Positions 55,396 to 64,000 of a stretch of DNA of 64,000 nt are shown piece by piece. A program made the position numbers and the translations under genes. Every line of letters begins with the position of its first letter. Positions within the stretch are counted from its first letter, which is position 1. The stretch lies in the NCBI RefSeq assembly GCF_014356525.2, contig NC_052507.1, positions 51,297,963 through 51,361,962 of the forward strand, written 5' to 3'. The notes under the pieces are model-generated. The model was given only the letters and a program-made list of their open reading frames with translations. It made no database searches and was not told the origin of the DNA. This DNA is from Nilaparvata lugens (lineage: Eukaryota; Arthropoda; Insecta; Hemiptera; Delphacidae).

Positions 55396-56412
55396 TTATA
55401 TTAAGATGACAAAAGTAACTATGACTATGATGCACACTATTATAGATACCAGTAACACAAAAAACAAACTGTTACTAGTAGGGGTTATAACTGTCTCAAC
55501 CTTGAGCCTTGTAATCCTTTTCGTGTCCTCAATCATGTGAACTCTCGAATTCTGTCTATTCTGTTTCTCCTCTGCTTTTATTTGTTCATACTCCCTCGCG
55601 AATTTTTCCAATTCGTTGATACTATGAACGTCTGATTGCCGAATATACAATTTGTACCATGGGAGGAGATTCTTATACACTCTCTGTAATTTATTTTCGT
55701 CTGTGAAACCTCCTCGACGCCTCATGAGTGTCAGTACATCTTCGAGAAATTCGTCAAATGACTCACCTTCCTTTTGCTTCCTTGTCTGGATTAGATTCTC
55801 GAGGTCCTCCTCATAGGTAAGTGGGTAGTAGCGTGATCTGAAATCTGTCACAAAATTGTCCCATGATTTCCACTTGTCACGACGATTACGCATCCATAGA
55901 GTAGCTTTACCAACTAGTAATTCAGGTAGCGCGACTAGTAGTTGGTTGCCAGTGGGACCATAGGCTTGTTGTAGCTCGTCTAGCCTTTCTAAGAAGCTGG
56001 GAGCATCTGATTGGCCGTCGAATGACAGTCTCCAGCTTCTTACTTTGTCACATACCGCCCCTGGGTCCATGTGGGGGTTTGTGTGAATGTTGGTTCCAAC
56101 TTCAGCATGAGTACCTTTTGCTGAGTGTCCAGATTCCTCACTGCTTCTGCTCACTATTCTGGGTCTTGGGCTGGGATAACGTACAGCCATCTTCTTATGT
56201 TGTTCTACTAACAACTTTCTCAACTCAGCAAGTGTTCCAGATGACACTATGCCCCAATCTTGTAGAAGATTAAATGCTTCTTCCTTTTTCAATTTATAGA
56301 TCCAGGAAACTCTGGGGTCGGCTATCACCTCGGGGTTTACATCCTCAACCGACTGATCCTCTGTCAGCTCCTGATGTTGAGCATCTGAATCAGGCTCTCC
56401 CTGTTCACTCAT
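55396..56412 (-). CDS. Gag of a Ty3/gypsy-type element
   Basis: I start at ATG 56412 (MSEQGEPDSDAQHQ), 23 nt after the primer-binding site, and not at the longer in-frame ATG 56610, which lies in the LTR. About 338 residues: an acidic start; WIYKLKKEEAFNLLQDWGI (SAP-like helix); then the capsid domain with VRSWRLSFDGQSDAPSFLER, ALPELLVGKATLWMRNRRDK, FVTDFRSRYYPLTYEEDLE and ESFDEFLEDVLTLMRRRGG, the retrotransposon Gag pattern. It lacks a zinc knuckle, which lies in the next ORF in the same register. Instead it ends with a hydrophobic run of about 22 residues (FFVLLVSIIVCIIVIVTFVI) encoded by AT-rich DNA. Gag assembles capsids that package element RNA. Confidence 0.85.
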   Translation of the reverse strand: MSEQGEPDSDAQHQELTEDQSVEDVNPEVIADPRVSWIYKLKKEEAFNLLQDWGIVSSGTLAELRKLLVEQHKKMAVRYPSPRPRIVSRSSEESGHSAKGTHAEVGTNIHTNPHMDPGAVCDKVRSWRLSFDGQSDAPSFLERLDELQQAYGPTGNQLLVALPELLVGKATLWMRNRRDKWKSWDNFVTDFRSRYYPLTYEEDLENLIQTRKQKEGESFDEFLEDVLTLMRRRGGFTDENKLQRVYKNLLPWYKLYIRQSDVHSINELEKFAREYEQIKAEEKQNRQNSRVHMIEDTKRITRLKVETVITPTSNSLFFVLLVSIIVCIIVIVTFVILI

Positions 56413-56901
56413 GATTCTTACTTCGTTGCCTCGTGCCCCAAGTGCGGGCGCCAATCTATCACGTACACCCTGAGTAGCTTCAGAGGTGGGTGATTGATAC
56501 CCAGGTGTTGCTCCTGGATGACTTCGCTCAGTCGTAATGTGGGCGGGGAAAGGAGGCAAGTCGAAGTTCCTCTTCCTTCTTCTTTGTGCCTCAGCTGGCG
56601 TGAACAGCACCTCCTGGTGCTTCTGATGGCGTGAAGCTCGCTCTCTTCTCTGATGACACCACTTTGGTGTAATTTTGTATCAGCCTTACGGCCTCGGTTC
56701 CGCTCCAGTGAAGTAGGAAAAGGAAGGACAGACAGGATAGGGATGGCAGACAACGGTCCGCTGTGCCCTGGGGAGAAGGAAGAATAGGGACGGCAGACAA
56801 CGGTCCGCTGTGCCCTGAGGGGATGGAAAGAATAGGGACGGCAGACAACGGTCCGCTGTGCCCTGGGGAGAAGGAAGAATAGGGATGGCAGACAACAGTA
56901 C
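56413..56901 (-). repeat. 5' LTR remainder and primer-binding site
   Basis: The primer-binding site is TGGCGCCCGCACTTGGGG on the minus strand (56436-56453), with the TGG complementary to a tRNA CCA end. The LTR portion runs from 56454 upward to 56901, with about 3.5 minisatellite units (GGGACGGCAGACAACGGTCC type) at 56733-56901, where block copy B begins. The LTR's U3 with promoter is present only at the other end (53501-53935), so the two ends together form a circularly permuted LTR. Confidence 0.7.
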
Positions 56902-58084
56902 GCTTTTTTCCACTAGCTGGCTGGAGGGGAGACTAGAATGCTAGCCTCACTTCTACCTCTCCTCAGCGTTTTTACTCTGTCAGCCAAAACTGTCTGATCA
57001 GCTTAAAGTTGAAAAAAATTATTTCTCTTCTTAAGGAAGAAACTGGTGTTTGGGGGTTTGTCAAACCTTCTGGTTCATGACATCTCCCCCTCCTTCACTG
57101 TGACAGCCGACCCTGGCTGTCCATTCTTGACTCAATGGGCTTGCTACAAAATGTTTTTACTTTAAAAAATAATTATCAAACTCTTTGAGGTTGGTTCCCT
57201 TTAGGAACTGTGACAAAGACAATAATCATCAAGGTATGGTTTAAAATTATTTCATAAAATATACAGTAATATATATACTTTGCAAATTAGAAGCAGATTA
57301 ATCACTCTACAATCTAATAATCAGCTACACTTTCCACCTCTACTCATCGAAATTTCATCACATCAATTAAAGAGAGGTGTCAACAGAAATTACTCCCTTC
57401 AAACGTCATCAAACCTGAATTGTTGAAGAAAGACCTCTTACAAAGGAATATGGATTCAACAAATCAACGTATAGCAGTTAACATAGAACATTATTTTTCA
57501 GGAGCCAGTATCATTGGCTTCCTTAAAACTCGAAACTCAGCACTTAATATTCCGAACGCATCTTTGACTACTTGGCGTGCCCTACTCAATCTGTAGTTGA
57601 ATATTCTTTGGGGAGTCCCCTTAGGATAGTCTCCATGATAGGGCTTCATTAGATTATCACTTAGAGTGAATGCACTATCTCCCGCAAAGAAGTATGGTAC
57701 CGGTTCTGACATAGACCTTCCAGGCAGTTTTTCATCCATTGGAAGCCCCAATCGGTTTTTCTCGATCATTCTATGCAAAGTACTCCCACGGAATACACCG
57801 CCATCAGAAATTCGCCCTTGGCAACCGACGTCAGCAAATATGAAATTCGCATTTGCATCTACCAATGCAAAAAGAACAATACTGAAGTTAGATTTGTAAT
57901 TGGAATATTCTGTGCCAGAGTTAATGGGAGCTTGCAATATAATATGTTTGCCATCAAGTGCCCCGATACAGTGTGGCAGGTTCCATTTTGTTTTGAATAC
58001 CTTGCTTACTTCTTTCCATGCTTCAGGTGTTTTAGGCAGCTGAAACAGAAAAATATATTTTTTATTGCTGATGATAACCACATG

Positions 58085-58250
58085 AGCTTTTTGCTTGTGC
58101 GTGGGTAATGGGAAGTACGAGGGTGAATAATGAAATGATCAAACGTCTATGCCTATTCGATGAGATTTGGCGGGATTCAAACCCGCAGCCACATAGCACT
58201 AGCAGACTGAAGGATGTAATGCCTCAGTCAACTTGGCTAACTGGCCGGCA
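58085..58250 (-). mobile_element. tRNA-derived SINE in transposase intron, copy B
   Basis: Same insertion as in copy A, with the T-arm stem around a TTTGAAT loop and a longer variable region (8 nt more, AGCAGACT). Present in both copies, so it was there before the block duplicated. Confidence 0.65.
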
Positions 58251-58348
58251 AATTATATGCTATGTTTATTTCAAACATGATGGAAATAGTAAATTAGTTT
58301 GAAAATTGAGCTATAATAGTAACTATTAACTTTATTAATTTACAGAAG

Positions 58349-58821
58349 ATGGAAGAGGATGCTGTTGTTGAAAATTGTTTAGACAGTGAAAGTGAACATA
58401 ATCAAGTAGAGGAAAGCGAACAGAATGAAGAGAAGGGAAGCCAACAGGATGAAGAAAAAGAAAACAAACAGGACAATACATCGTTTAATAAGAAAAAACG
58501 TGTGAAGAGTACTGATTCAATAATAAATTATGCATTTAAGATTCTGAAGACAGCATCAGATAATTTTAACAAAACGCCACCTTCTGATGAGATGGATTCG
58601 TTCTTATCATTTGTAAGAACAAAACTGGAAACTTATCCGAGAGAAACTCAGCTATCTTTTCAGCATTCAGTTATGGAATTGCTAGTTAAAGCAGATAAGG
58701 AAATTTTGGATTCTCAAAAAAAAGAGTAGAATCTGAGACATGTGTTCTGCATTCTATACAGTCCCCACGTGGTGATTCCTGGATAGAATTCGAATCCTCA
58801 ACTGGAGATGTACTTGAATGA
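58349..58821 (+). pseudogene. second Harbinger ORF (accessory protein), copy B
   Basis: Begins MEEDAVVENCLDSESEHNQ and is in frame through the helical core to DSQKKE, where a TAG arises at 58727-58729 because this copy has one A fewer (8 instead of 9) in the run near 58716-58723. The homologous C-terminal part continues out of frame to 58821. Compare copy A, which is broken near the N-terminus instead. Confidence 0.75.
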
Positions 58822-59485
58822 CAATATCCAATATCATCACCATAGGAGATCTGGCATATTTACCTTAAGTATTTTTGTTTATCAGTTCTTCTAATTACAA
58901 TATCAAAATAGAAATTCCATTAATTTCAATATAAAATAGAGATTTTCGAGCTTGTAACTTTTGAAAATTTTATATCACCTTAATGTATCCTCTTAATTCA
59001 TTGATGAGTGCTGTGCAGACTTCTGGTACTATATATCCAATAGATTGCTTAGAAATCCAGAATGTGTATTGGAGGCTAGTATATGAATCTCCTGTGGCAA
59101 GGAATCGAAGTGTCACTGCCAACCTGAAAGAGCTCATATATTACTATTATAATTTTTTGGAAAATGTAAATAATTAATAAAGTCAGTACCGTATATGATA
59201 ATTATGATTCAATTGAAAAATATTATCGTTATAATTATTTATTTGATTTAAATGAGTCCCTAATAAGAATTATTGTTGTAATATTTTTTATAATTTTCTA
59301 ATAATTGTCTTTTGTGTGTGCCAATGTGAATAAATTATTTTCAAGTTTATATTTTTTATTTTTCAATTAATAATAATAATAATAATCTAATTATTCAACA
59401 ATATCAAATTATGATGTTACTTATTCTATTATTTTAATACGTTATAATAACGTCCTTCCATTGTGCTGTGAAGTTTGCATTACCT

Positions 59486-59575
59486 GTGGTAGATAGTATT
59501 AGTGTGCATTAGTGTGGTAGATAGGATAGTATTAGTGTGCATTAGTGTGGTAGATAGATAATGGTAGATAGTGCT
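59486..59575 (+). repeat. short tandem repeat TGTGGTAGATAG
   Basis: Three units of TTAGTGTG(CATTAGTGTG)GTAGATAG of about 30-40 bp in transposase intron 1. Confidence 0.7.
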
Positions 59576-60056
59576 CATCTCTATGGACCTTCAATTTATT
59601 GAATGTTTCAGCTCGACTAAATTAGGCCTTGTATTCTGTTGATGAGATCACAACTATATTGCTTGTGGCATGGTGTGCTTATTGGTTAATTCTTATTAAA
59701 TTTTTGTTGGTTTTGATTACTCATAATAATAATTAGAATTAGATTAATAATAGAATAGTTGATTACTATAATTTGATTGTATGGTATGAGATGTTGTTGT
59801 ATTCCTCCATATTTGAAAGAATAGTTAATTACTCATAATAATAATTTGAGTAACAATAGATTAGTTAATTTGAAGTGATATATGTAGTTGTTTGTATTCA
59901 AGTATATAGGTTTAATTTAGTTTAGGAGTCAGTTAGATTTTTAGGTTGAAAAGTGTGTTTATTGGAAGACACAGGCTACCGTGCACGTTATACTTGGTGG
60001 AGCTAACAAAATAAGTAATATCGACTTTGAAATATTTTGGTACTTATGTGATAATA

Positions 60057-60275
60057 TATAGTGAGATCTACGTTATAATTGCAGTGGATAAAGATAGAAG
60101 AATAGTGATGCCGATTCTCTGCATTAATTAATTATATTTCTAAACTGTCAAAAACATAATTGGCATGTTTGTGGACCTAGAAAAGGATAGTATCACCGGC
60201 TTTGTCGAATGATAGACAAGGATAGCAAAACCAAAGTTGATCAAATACTGTCAGTATAACGTGAACCTCACTATA
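60057..60275. mobile_element. complete MITE of the CTATAGTGAGG family
   Basis: Ends TATAGTGAGATCTACGTTAT and ATAACGTGAACCTCACTATA, about 219 bp, TA-bounded. It is the only complete, uninterrupted copy in the window and the reference for the other three sites. Confidence 0.85.
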
Positions 60276-61400
60276 GCATTACTGCACTTTCATCAGTATT
60301 GTCTATCAAGTATTTTCACAACTTGCATGAATTCTCCCAACAAATTTTAGCTTTAGTTCTGTTAATATTATTTCTCTTGTCTCATTGCTGAGATGGATTA
60401 GCATAATGTAAGTTAGGCCTACTTATGAATAGCTCAATAGCCAATACCAGTATGCTCCTTTATTTTAAAATTCCAATATTATTACTCATTACTCTTATTC
60501 TATGATTTGCCATTCATCAGATAATCATTGGCATTTTTAATAAATAATTTTGACATTTTATAAATAGAATATAATTTTAAAATTTCACTTGAAAATAATT
60601 ATAATTTTTATTATATGGTGTAAGTAGAAAAAAATTATATTTATGTTGGTAGGATACAATTATTCCTTGTGGTTGTTTCGTCTTCTTTAGTGTGAAGGAT
60701 TGCTTTAGAAATAATGTAATTTGCATTGCTATGACTGTTATACTATGATAAGCATAACGTAATAGAATTTTCAAAACACCCGCTGAACGATGAAAGTGCA
60801 ATAGTAGAGCAGCCTAGTAGTGAAATGTGAAACACTACGTATTCTACATTTGACTAAAAAGAGTATAGCTATAATTGCTACAACACGGAAAAGATTTGTT
60901 ATTATTACAGAAATTACCTCAGTATTATAATTAGAAATATAATTCAACTTCAATAATTCCAGTATCAGAAAAATAAATAATAAGTAATACAGTGGGTATT
61001 GGTAGTCATAGAGAAAAAGGAACTAGGTTATGTCTATGTTACTGTATTCTTATTCTATATAAATATATTTGCATAATAAGTTATATAAATAAATAAATAG
61101 TCACCTGTCTTGAGCAGAAATCGATGAGTGAAAATAAGTATCCTGTTTTGAAATTATTGGTCCAATTTTCTGCAGCAGATTTTCAAAGTCTGAAGAAGAC
61201 AGCCCACAAAAATTTTTTGGTATTGGCCGCTAATCTCTTGCAATTTTAAAATCATTAAGAGATCAGATCTTTTTTTAAAAAGTTCTGTCTGCCACCAACA
61301 TTGACGTTTTTTTCTGTTTTGCTAGGCTTGCAATCAAGAGTGCCACACCACTCATCACCATTAAAGCGTTTCTTTTGTCTTGATGTGTACCGGTTGACAT

Positions 61401-61622
61401 CTTGTTAGCTATGGAATGCTGTCGGTTTGAAATCAACAATGAGAAAAGAGCAGAGCAATCATCCTTCAAACCTCTATTGAACCATTGCGTAACGTTCATG
61501 ATCGGTGCGAGTAGAGAGCAGAGGCAGAGCGATTGCTGTGCAATGGTGGTATGAGGGTGGTACAAGGGAGGAGCATGCTCGGTGCGGGTTGGAAGCGCGA
61601 ATATGTGTACGCAGCTTAACAT
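61401..61622 (-). mobile_element. right end of the Harbinger element
   Basis: Upstream of transposase exon 1 the sequence becomes GC-richer and ends in TTAAGCTGCGTACACATATT (minus, about 61622 inward), the style of the short GTGTAC-containing ends seen in the MITE remnants at 2704 and 13425. Probable 5' terminal repeat and promoter of the copy B element. No matching opposite end is present left of 57491. Confidence 0.45.
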
Positions 61623-61875
61623 ACACTAGCTAATTTCAATAGTGAAATTCACTATCACTCATCAAAACATTCATATATTAATGATTATTCACTCATTATT
61701 ACTTGCATATAAATAATGATTATTCACTCATTATTACTTGCATATAAATAATAATAATTATTATATACAAAAAATGTCCAGTCAATAATCATGAATATAC
61801 CAATCAATGTTCAAAAAAATTAAATATAACTTGATAAAATTGAATAATGTTAATCTCTATTTAAATGCTCAATAA

Positions 61876-62184
61876 TTCCCTTATGAAAATATTGCTGGTA
61901 ATAAACATTTATTGTATCACATGTTCTCTGAATTCCAAAATGAATACTATCCTTATAACAGCAGTACATCAATTGAGTATAAAACATTTGATGAATATGC
62001 ACCATTGGTTGTTATAGACTTTAGTAAGCAAAATGAACTATTGAAATCTGGAGCAATAGACATAAAGTTGACATTGGAAACAACAAATAATTTCTCAGCA
62101 AAAACCAGTGCCTACTGTTTAATCCTCTATGATAATGAGTTTGAATATATACAACTGAGTGGAACAGTAAAAAGAGTATTATAA
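61876..62184 (+). pseudogene. double-jelly-roll capsid-like protein, C-terminal fragment
   Basis: The frame is open from after a TAA at 61873 to TAA 62182-62184 (about 102 codons, no good start). It has LLYHMFSEFQNEYYPY, then YAPLVVIDFSKQNELLKSG, AIDIKLTLETTNNF and TSAYCLILYDNEFEYIQLSG. This combination (aromatic start, A-P-x-x-V-I-D-x-S-x-Q-N-E, then A-Y-C-L-I-x-x-D-x-x-x-E-Y) is how I recognise the double-jelly-roll-like proteins that are widespread in arthropod genomes and related to capsid proteins of DNA viruses and virus-like transposons. The N-terminal two thirds is missing. It is a relic of an endogenous virus-like element. The family assignment is from memory of the pattern and needs a profile search. 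Confidence 0.5.
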
Positions 62185-63394
62185 ATTTCAAAAAAATCTT
62201 CTATAAAATAACAGAAAATTTGGTTAAAAACTAGATAATATTCAAATCAAAAGTATTAATCTCCCACACTCTACAAATGTATCAATATTTTACTTTCAGT
62301 ATCATCCCATTGATTTATCATTAATTTGTAGAATTGTTCTTGTTCTCCCATAGAATGATCTCCAACCATTTTCTTCAAATTTAATTTAAAAGCATTTTAT
62401 ATTATTATTAAATTTATCAGCTTCTTTCGAAGCACAAGATATTCAAATACTGACTGTGATGATATAGTGTCAAATTTGCGTCATCTATATGAGCTTAGAT
62501 TTTTCAAATGAATTTATTTTATTGAAGTAGAATAATGTTCTTGGTCTGGGTAACCGAACCTACATTTTTTTCTGGGTGTACTCACCTAAACCTAAGTTTT
62601 TCTACCTATATTTATTACATTTTTTTCATACCATTCTTTAAAAGAGATTCTAGAAGAAAGTGAGAATTTTTGGATTAAGTTTGGATTATCCACTCTTTTT
62701 CATTATTGAGATTGATTTTTGGTATGAAAGTTGCAGCTAATGGTATGCATTGTAAAAAAAAGAGAAAATATTTAATCAAATTTCTGATATCAACATTAAT
62801 ATCACTATTATTATCTTTATCATACAAATATCGACCAAATTTATCAACACTCATAATCTATTTTTATAATAAATGTTTAATACAACCTGAGGTGAGTTTT
62901 CAAGTAGTTCAAACTTAGCTGGTTAAAGACAGAGGGTCATCCCCCCCACAGGGGGGGGGGATTTAGTACTGAGGTGGGTGTTCCTTAAGAAAGGGTCTCA
63001 ACATGAAAATATCATTAGAGATTCTGTGTGCTTGTTGCTCAGTTTCAGAAAAAATTGAGTTAGGTTAGACTGATCCCTTGACAAATGAATTTACTGAAAA
63101 AAATTTTTCTTGTAGCTTTCTAACAGTTTCTTAGTTATTCAAGAAATTGGATCTACTTTTTCCATAAGATCCTTAATTTCTGTTCATTCTTGACAAAGTG
63201 TTGATGGATTCGTAATTAGATTTACTGAAAAAAGTTATTCTTATAATTTTTTTGTAAAATTAATAGTTTCTTAGTTATTCAAGAAATAAAAAAAGGTGGA
63301 TCTAGTTTTTTCCAAGAAAGTGGGAATGAGGATCTTCATTTGAGGTTTATTGTGAGATTAGGGGTATGGCTAGGTTAAGTTAGTTCAGATTACA
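62185..63394. other. no gene recognised; C/G-run near 62941
   Basis: Contains TCCCCCCCACAGGGGGGGGGGA at 62940-62961, a near-perfect C7/G10 hairpin. It also has two diverged copies of a TTTACTGAAAAAA.TT.TTCTT..AGTTTCTTAGTTATTC block (63089 and 63220). No supported exon. Confidence 0.4.
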
Positions 63395-63487
63395 TTGGAT
63401 TGGGCAAGGTTAGAACTAAGAATCAGATTTGGGGCAGATTTGGGGGCAGCTTTGGGGCAGCTTTTCTCCAGCTTTTCTTCAGAACTC

Positions 63488-63688
63488 TCACTTTACCCCT
63501 ACTCGGACATAATCTTAGGAAATCGATTTTTGGAAGAGAATAATGTTCTCATTGATTTCTCTTGTAAGAAAAATATTTTGAACAAAGATCTAAAAGATCT
63601 AATGATTCCCATGAGAACGAGTGAAGAGACACCATTCAGAAAGTCTAGTTTCGGTCAAGTATTCAGTTTACACGGAAAAAGATATTAG
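63488..63688 (+). pseudogene. possible retropepsin C-terminal fragment
   Basis: Within a longer open frame, YSDIILGNRFLEENNVLIDF followed by SCKKNILNKDLKDLMIP resembles the I-I-L-G-x-x-F-L..N..I-D-F end of Ty3/gypsy aspartic proteases. The catalytic D-S/T-G part is not visible upstream; the preceding 90 nt is a G-rich, repetitive stretch (TTTGGGGCAGA). Probably the left part of a retroelement that continues past the window edge. Confidence 0.35.
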
Positions 63689-64000
63689 AATACAGCCTGC
63701 CGAATCATATCCTATTCCCTTGCTATTGTCTAATTTTCCAACAGACAATGAATTTAGGATTTTCAATCCTCGGCACTCTCAGTGAGACAGCTTATACAGC
63801 GCAATTTTCACCCATTGTTAATGAATCTGTTGTACCCAATACAGATTACAATGAATCTCAATCTATTTGGTTACTGATGGATGTAATCATAAAATCTCAT
63901 GACTCTACTGATTTTTCAGTGAGAAACATGTGGAATGTACAAGAAAATGTGAGTTTGCATTTCACACCAAATGAGATGTATCTTAATAGAGAAAAAGTCA
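63689..64000 (+). other. open, protein-like frame running off the window
   Basis: From about 63732 one plus-strand frame is open to the edge (includes LGFSILGTLSETAYTAQF and VRNMWNVQENVSLHFTPNE). It is not recognised and is in a different frame from the fragment above. It could be coding sequence of the same element, with a frameshift. Confidence 0.3.

Larger units (their letters stand above)
56902..59448 (+). repeat. 2.55 kb direct duplication, copy B
   Basis: Same extent and content as copy A (50945-53500). Its right boundary, after TACGTTATAAT, falls in intron 1 of the Harbinger transposase, and the sequence continues naturally into the rest of that intron. Copy B is thus continuous with a larger Harbinger locus, while copy A is cut there. 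Confidence 0.95.
57491..61400 (-). pseudogene. Harbinger transposase, three exons, copy B
   Basis: Exon 1 (about 61400-61105) starts MSTGTHQDKRNALMVMSG and later has GLSSSDFENLLQKIGPIISK, the region before LAVTLRF. It carries several frame breaks (a stop at about 61275 and further shifts near 61220-61260). It ends at CAAGACAG/GTGACT in phase 2, exactly matching exon 2 (59123-58979), whose first base completes Arg. Exon 3 is 58039-57491 with the same DDE blocks and the same Lys in place of catalytic Glu as copy A. Intron 1 is about 1.98 kb and holds a 219-bp MITE. At the homologous place the 19612 transposase has no intron. Broken exon 1 plus the missing Glu make this a pseudogene. Confidence 0.85.

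Noticed and set aside
55267..55500. An intron joining gag to the zinc-knuckle/protease ORF (AAG/GTTGAG to ACAG/ACC)
   Set aside because: The donor is phase 0 while the acceptor needs an upstream phase of 2, so the splice would put the protease out of frame.
50945..59448. The 2.55 kb direct repeats as LTRs of the retroelement
   Set aside because: They contain Harbinger exons and a SINE, have no LTR-type ends, and the real LTR halves with promoter and primer-binding site lie inside them.
61275..61622. The full 115-codon frame as one protein
   Set aside because: The first 74 codons lie in terminal-repeat-like sequence upstream of the probable transposase start at 61400.

Overview
The window is AT-rich insect nuclear DNA, most likely from a sap-feeding hemipteran; the repeat sequences look planthopper-like to me, but that is recall and not something the sequence proves. 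There are no operons, no ribosome-binding sites and no CRISPR. Host genes are sparse and split by consensus GT/AG introns. Most of the rest is transposable elements (TEs) of many classes, often nested.

Host-gene candidates are few. (1) Rox8/TIA-1, an intact intronless three-RRM protein gene on the minus strand at 43553-44812. (2) A gene on the plus strand whose last three exons (21047-21346, 24201-24326, 25904-26049) join in perfect phase and encode a securin-like protein with a destruction-box-like motif and an acidic Leu-Pro-Pro tail. (3) A minus-strand exon at 1488-1617, perhaps followed by a terminal exon at 1214-1259, of an unidentified gene. (4) A broken spliced pair of exons at 7871-8191 and 6243-6331 that carries an SGNH-hydrolase-like motif. 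(5) An unidentified ORF with one stop at 39855-40292.

Layout: 2.9-19.1 kb is bounded by a large inverted repeat (arms of about 1.98 kb, 12.3 kb apart) and holds several non-LTR reverse transcriptase remnants, including a nearly intact one at 13943-15780. 19.2-20.5 kb holds the first exon of a Harbinger transposase. 21-26.4 kb is the securin-like gene, with repeats in its introns. 27-37 kb is a TE cluster: a palindromic TA-flanked element, then a three-level nest in which a complete but dead Tigger element sits inside another element, itself inside a palindromic one, then a fold-back element. 37-45 kb is quieter, with small MITEs and Rox8. 45-50 kb has a second nest, LINE remnants and the env-like 3' end plus LTR of an errantivirus-like element. 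50.9-61.6 kb is the most unusual part: a 2.55 kb block containing most of a Harbinger transposon occurs twice in direct orientation, on either side of a gag-protease retroelement with LTR halves. The right copy continues into a fuller but mutated Harbinger gene. 61.9-64 kb has a fragment resembling the C-terminal part of a double-jelly-roll capsid-like protein, and a retropepsin-like fragment near the window edge.

The protein-coding TE genes almost all carry stops, frameshifts or missing catalytic residues, so the region reads as a TE graveyard with some young events: two near-identical block copies and a precisely dated Tigger insertion order.
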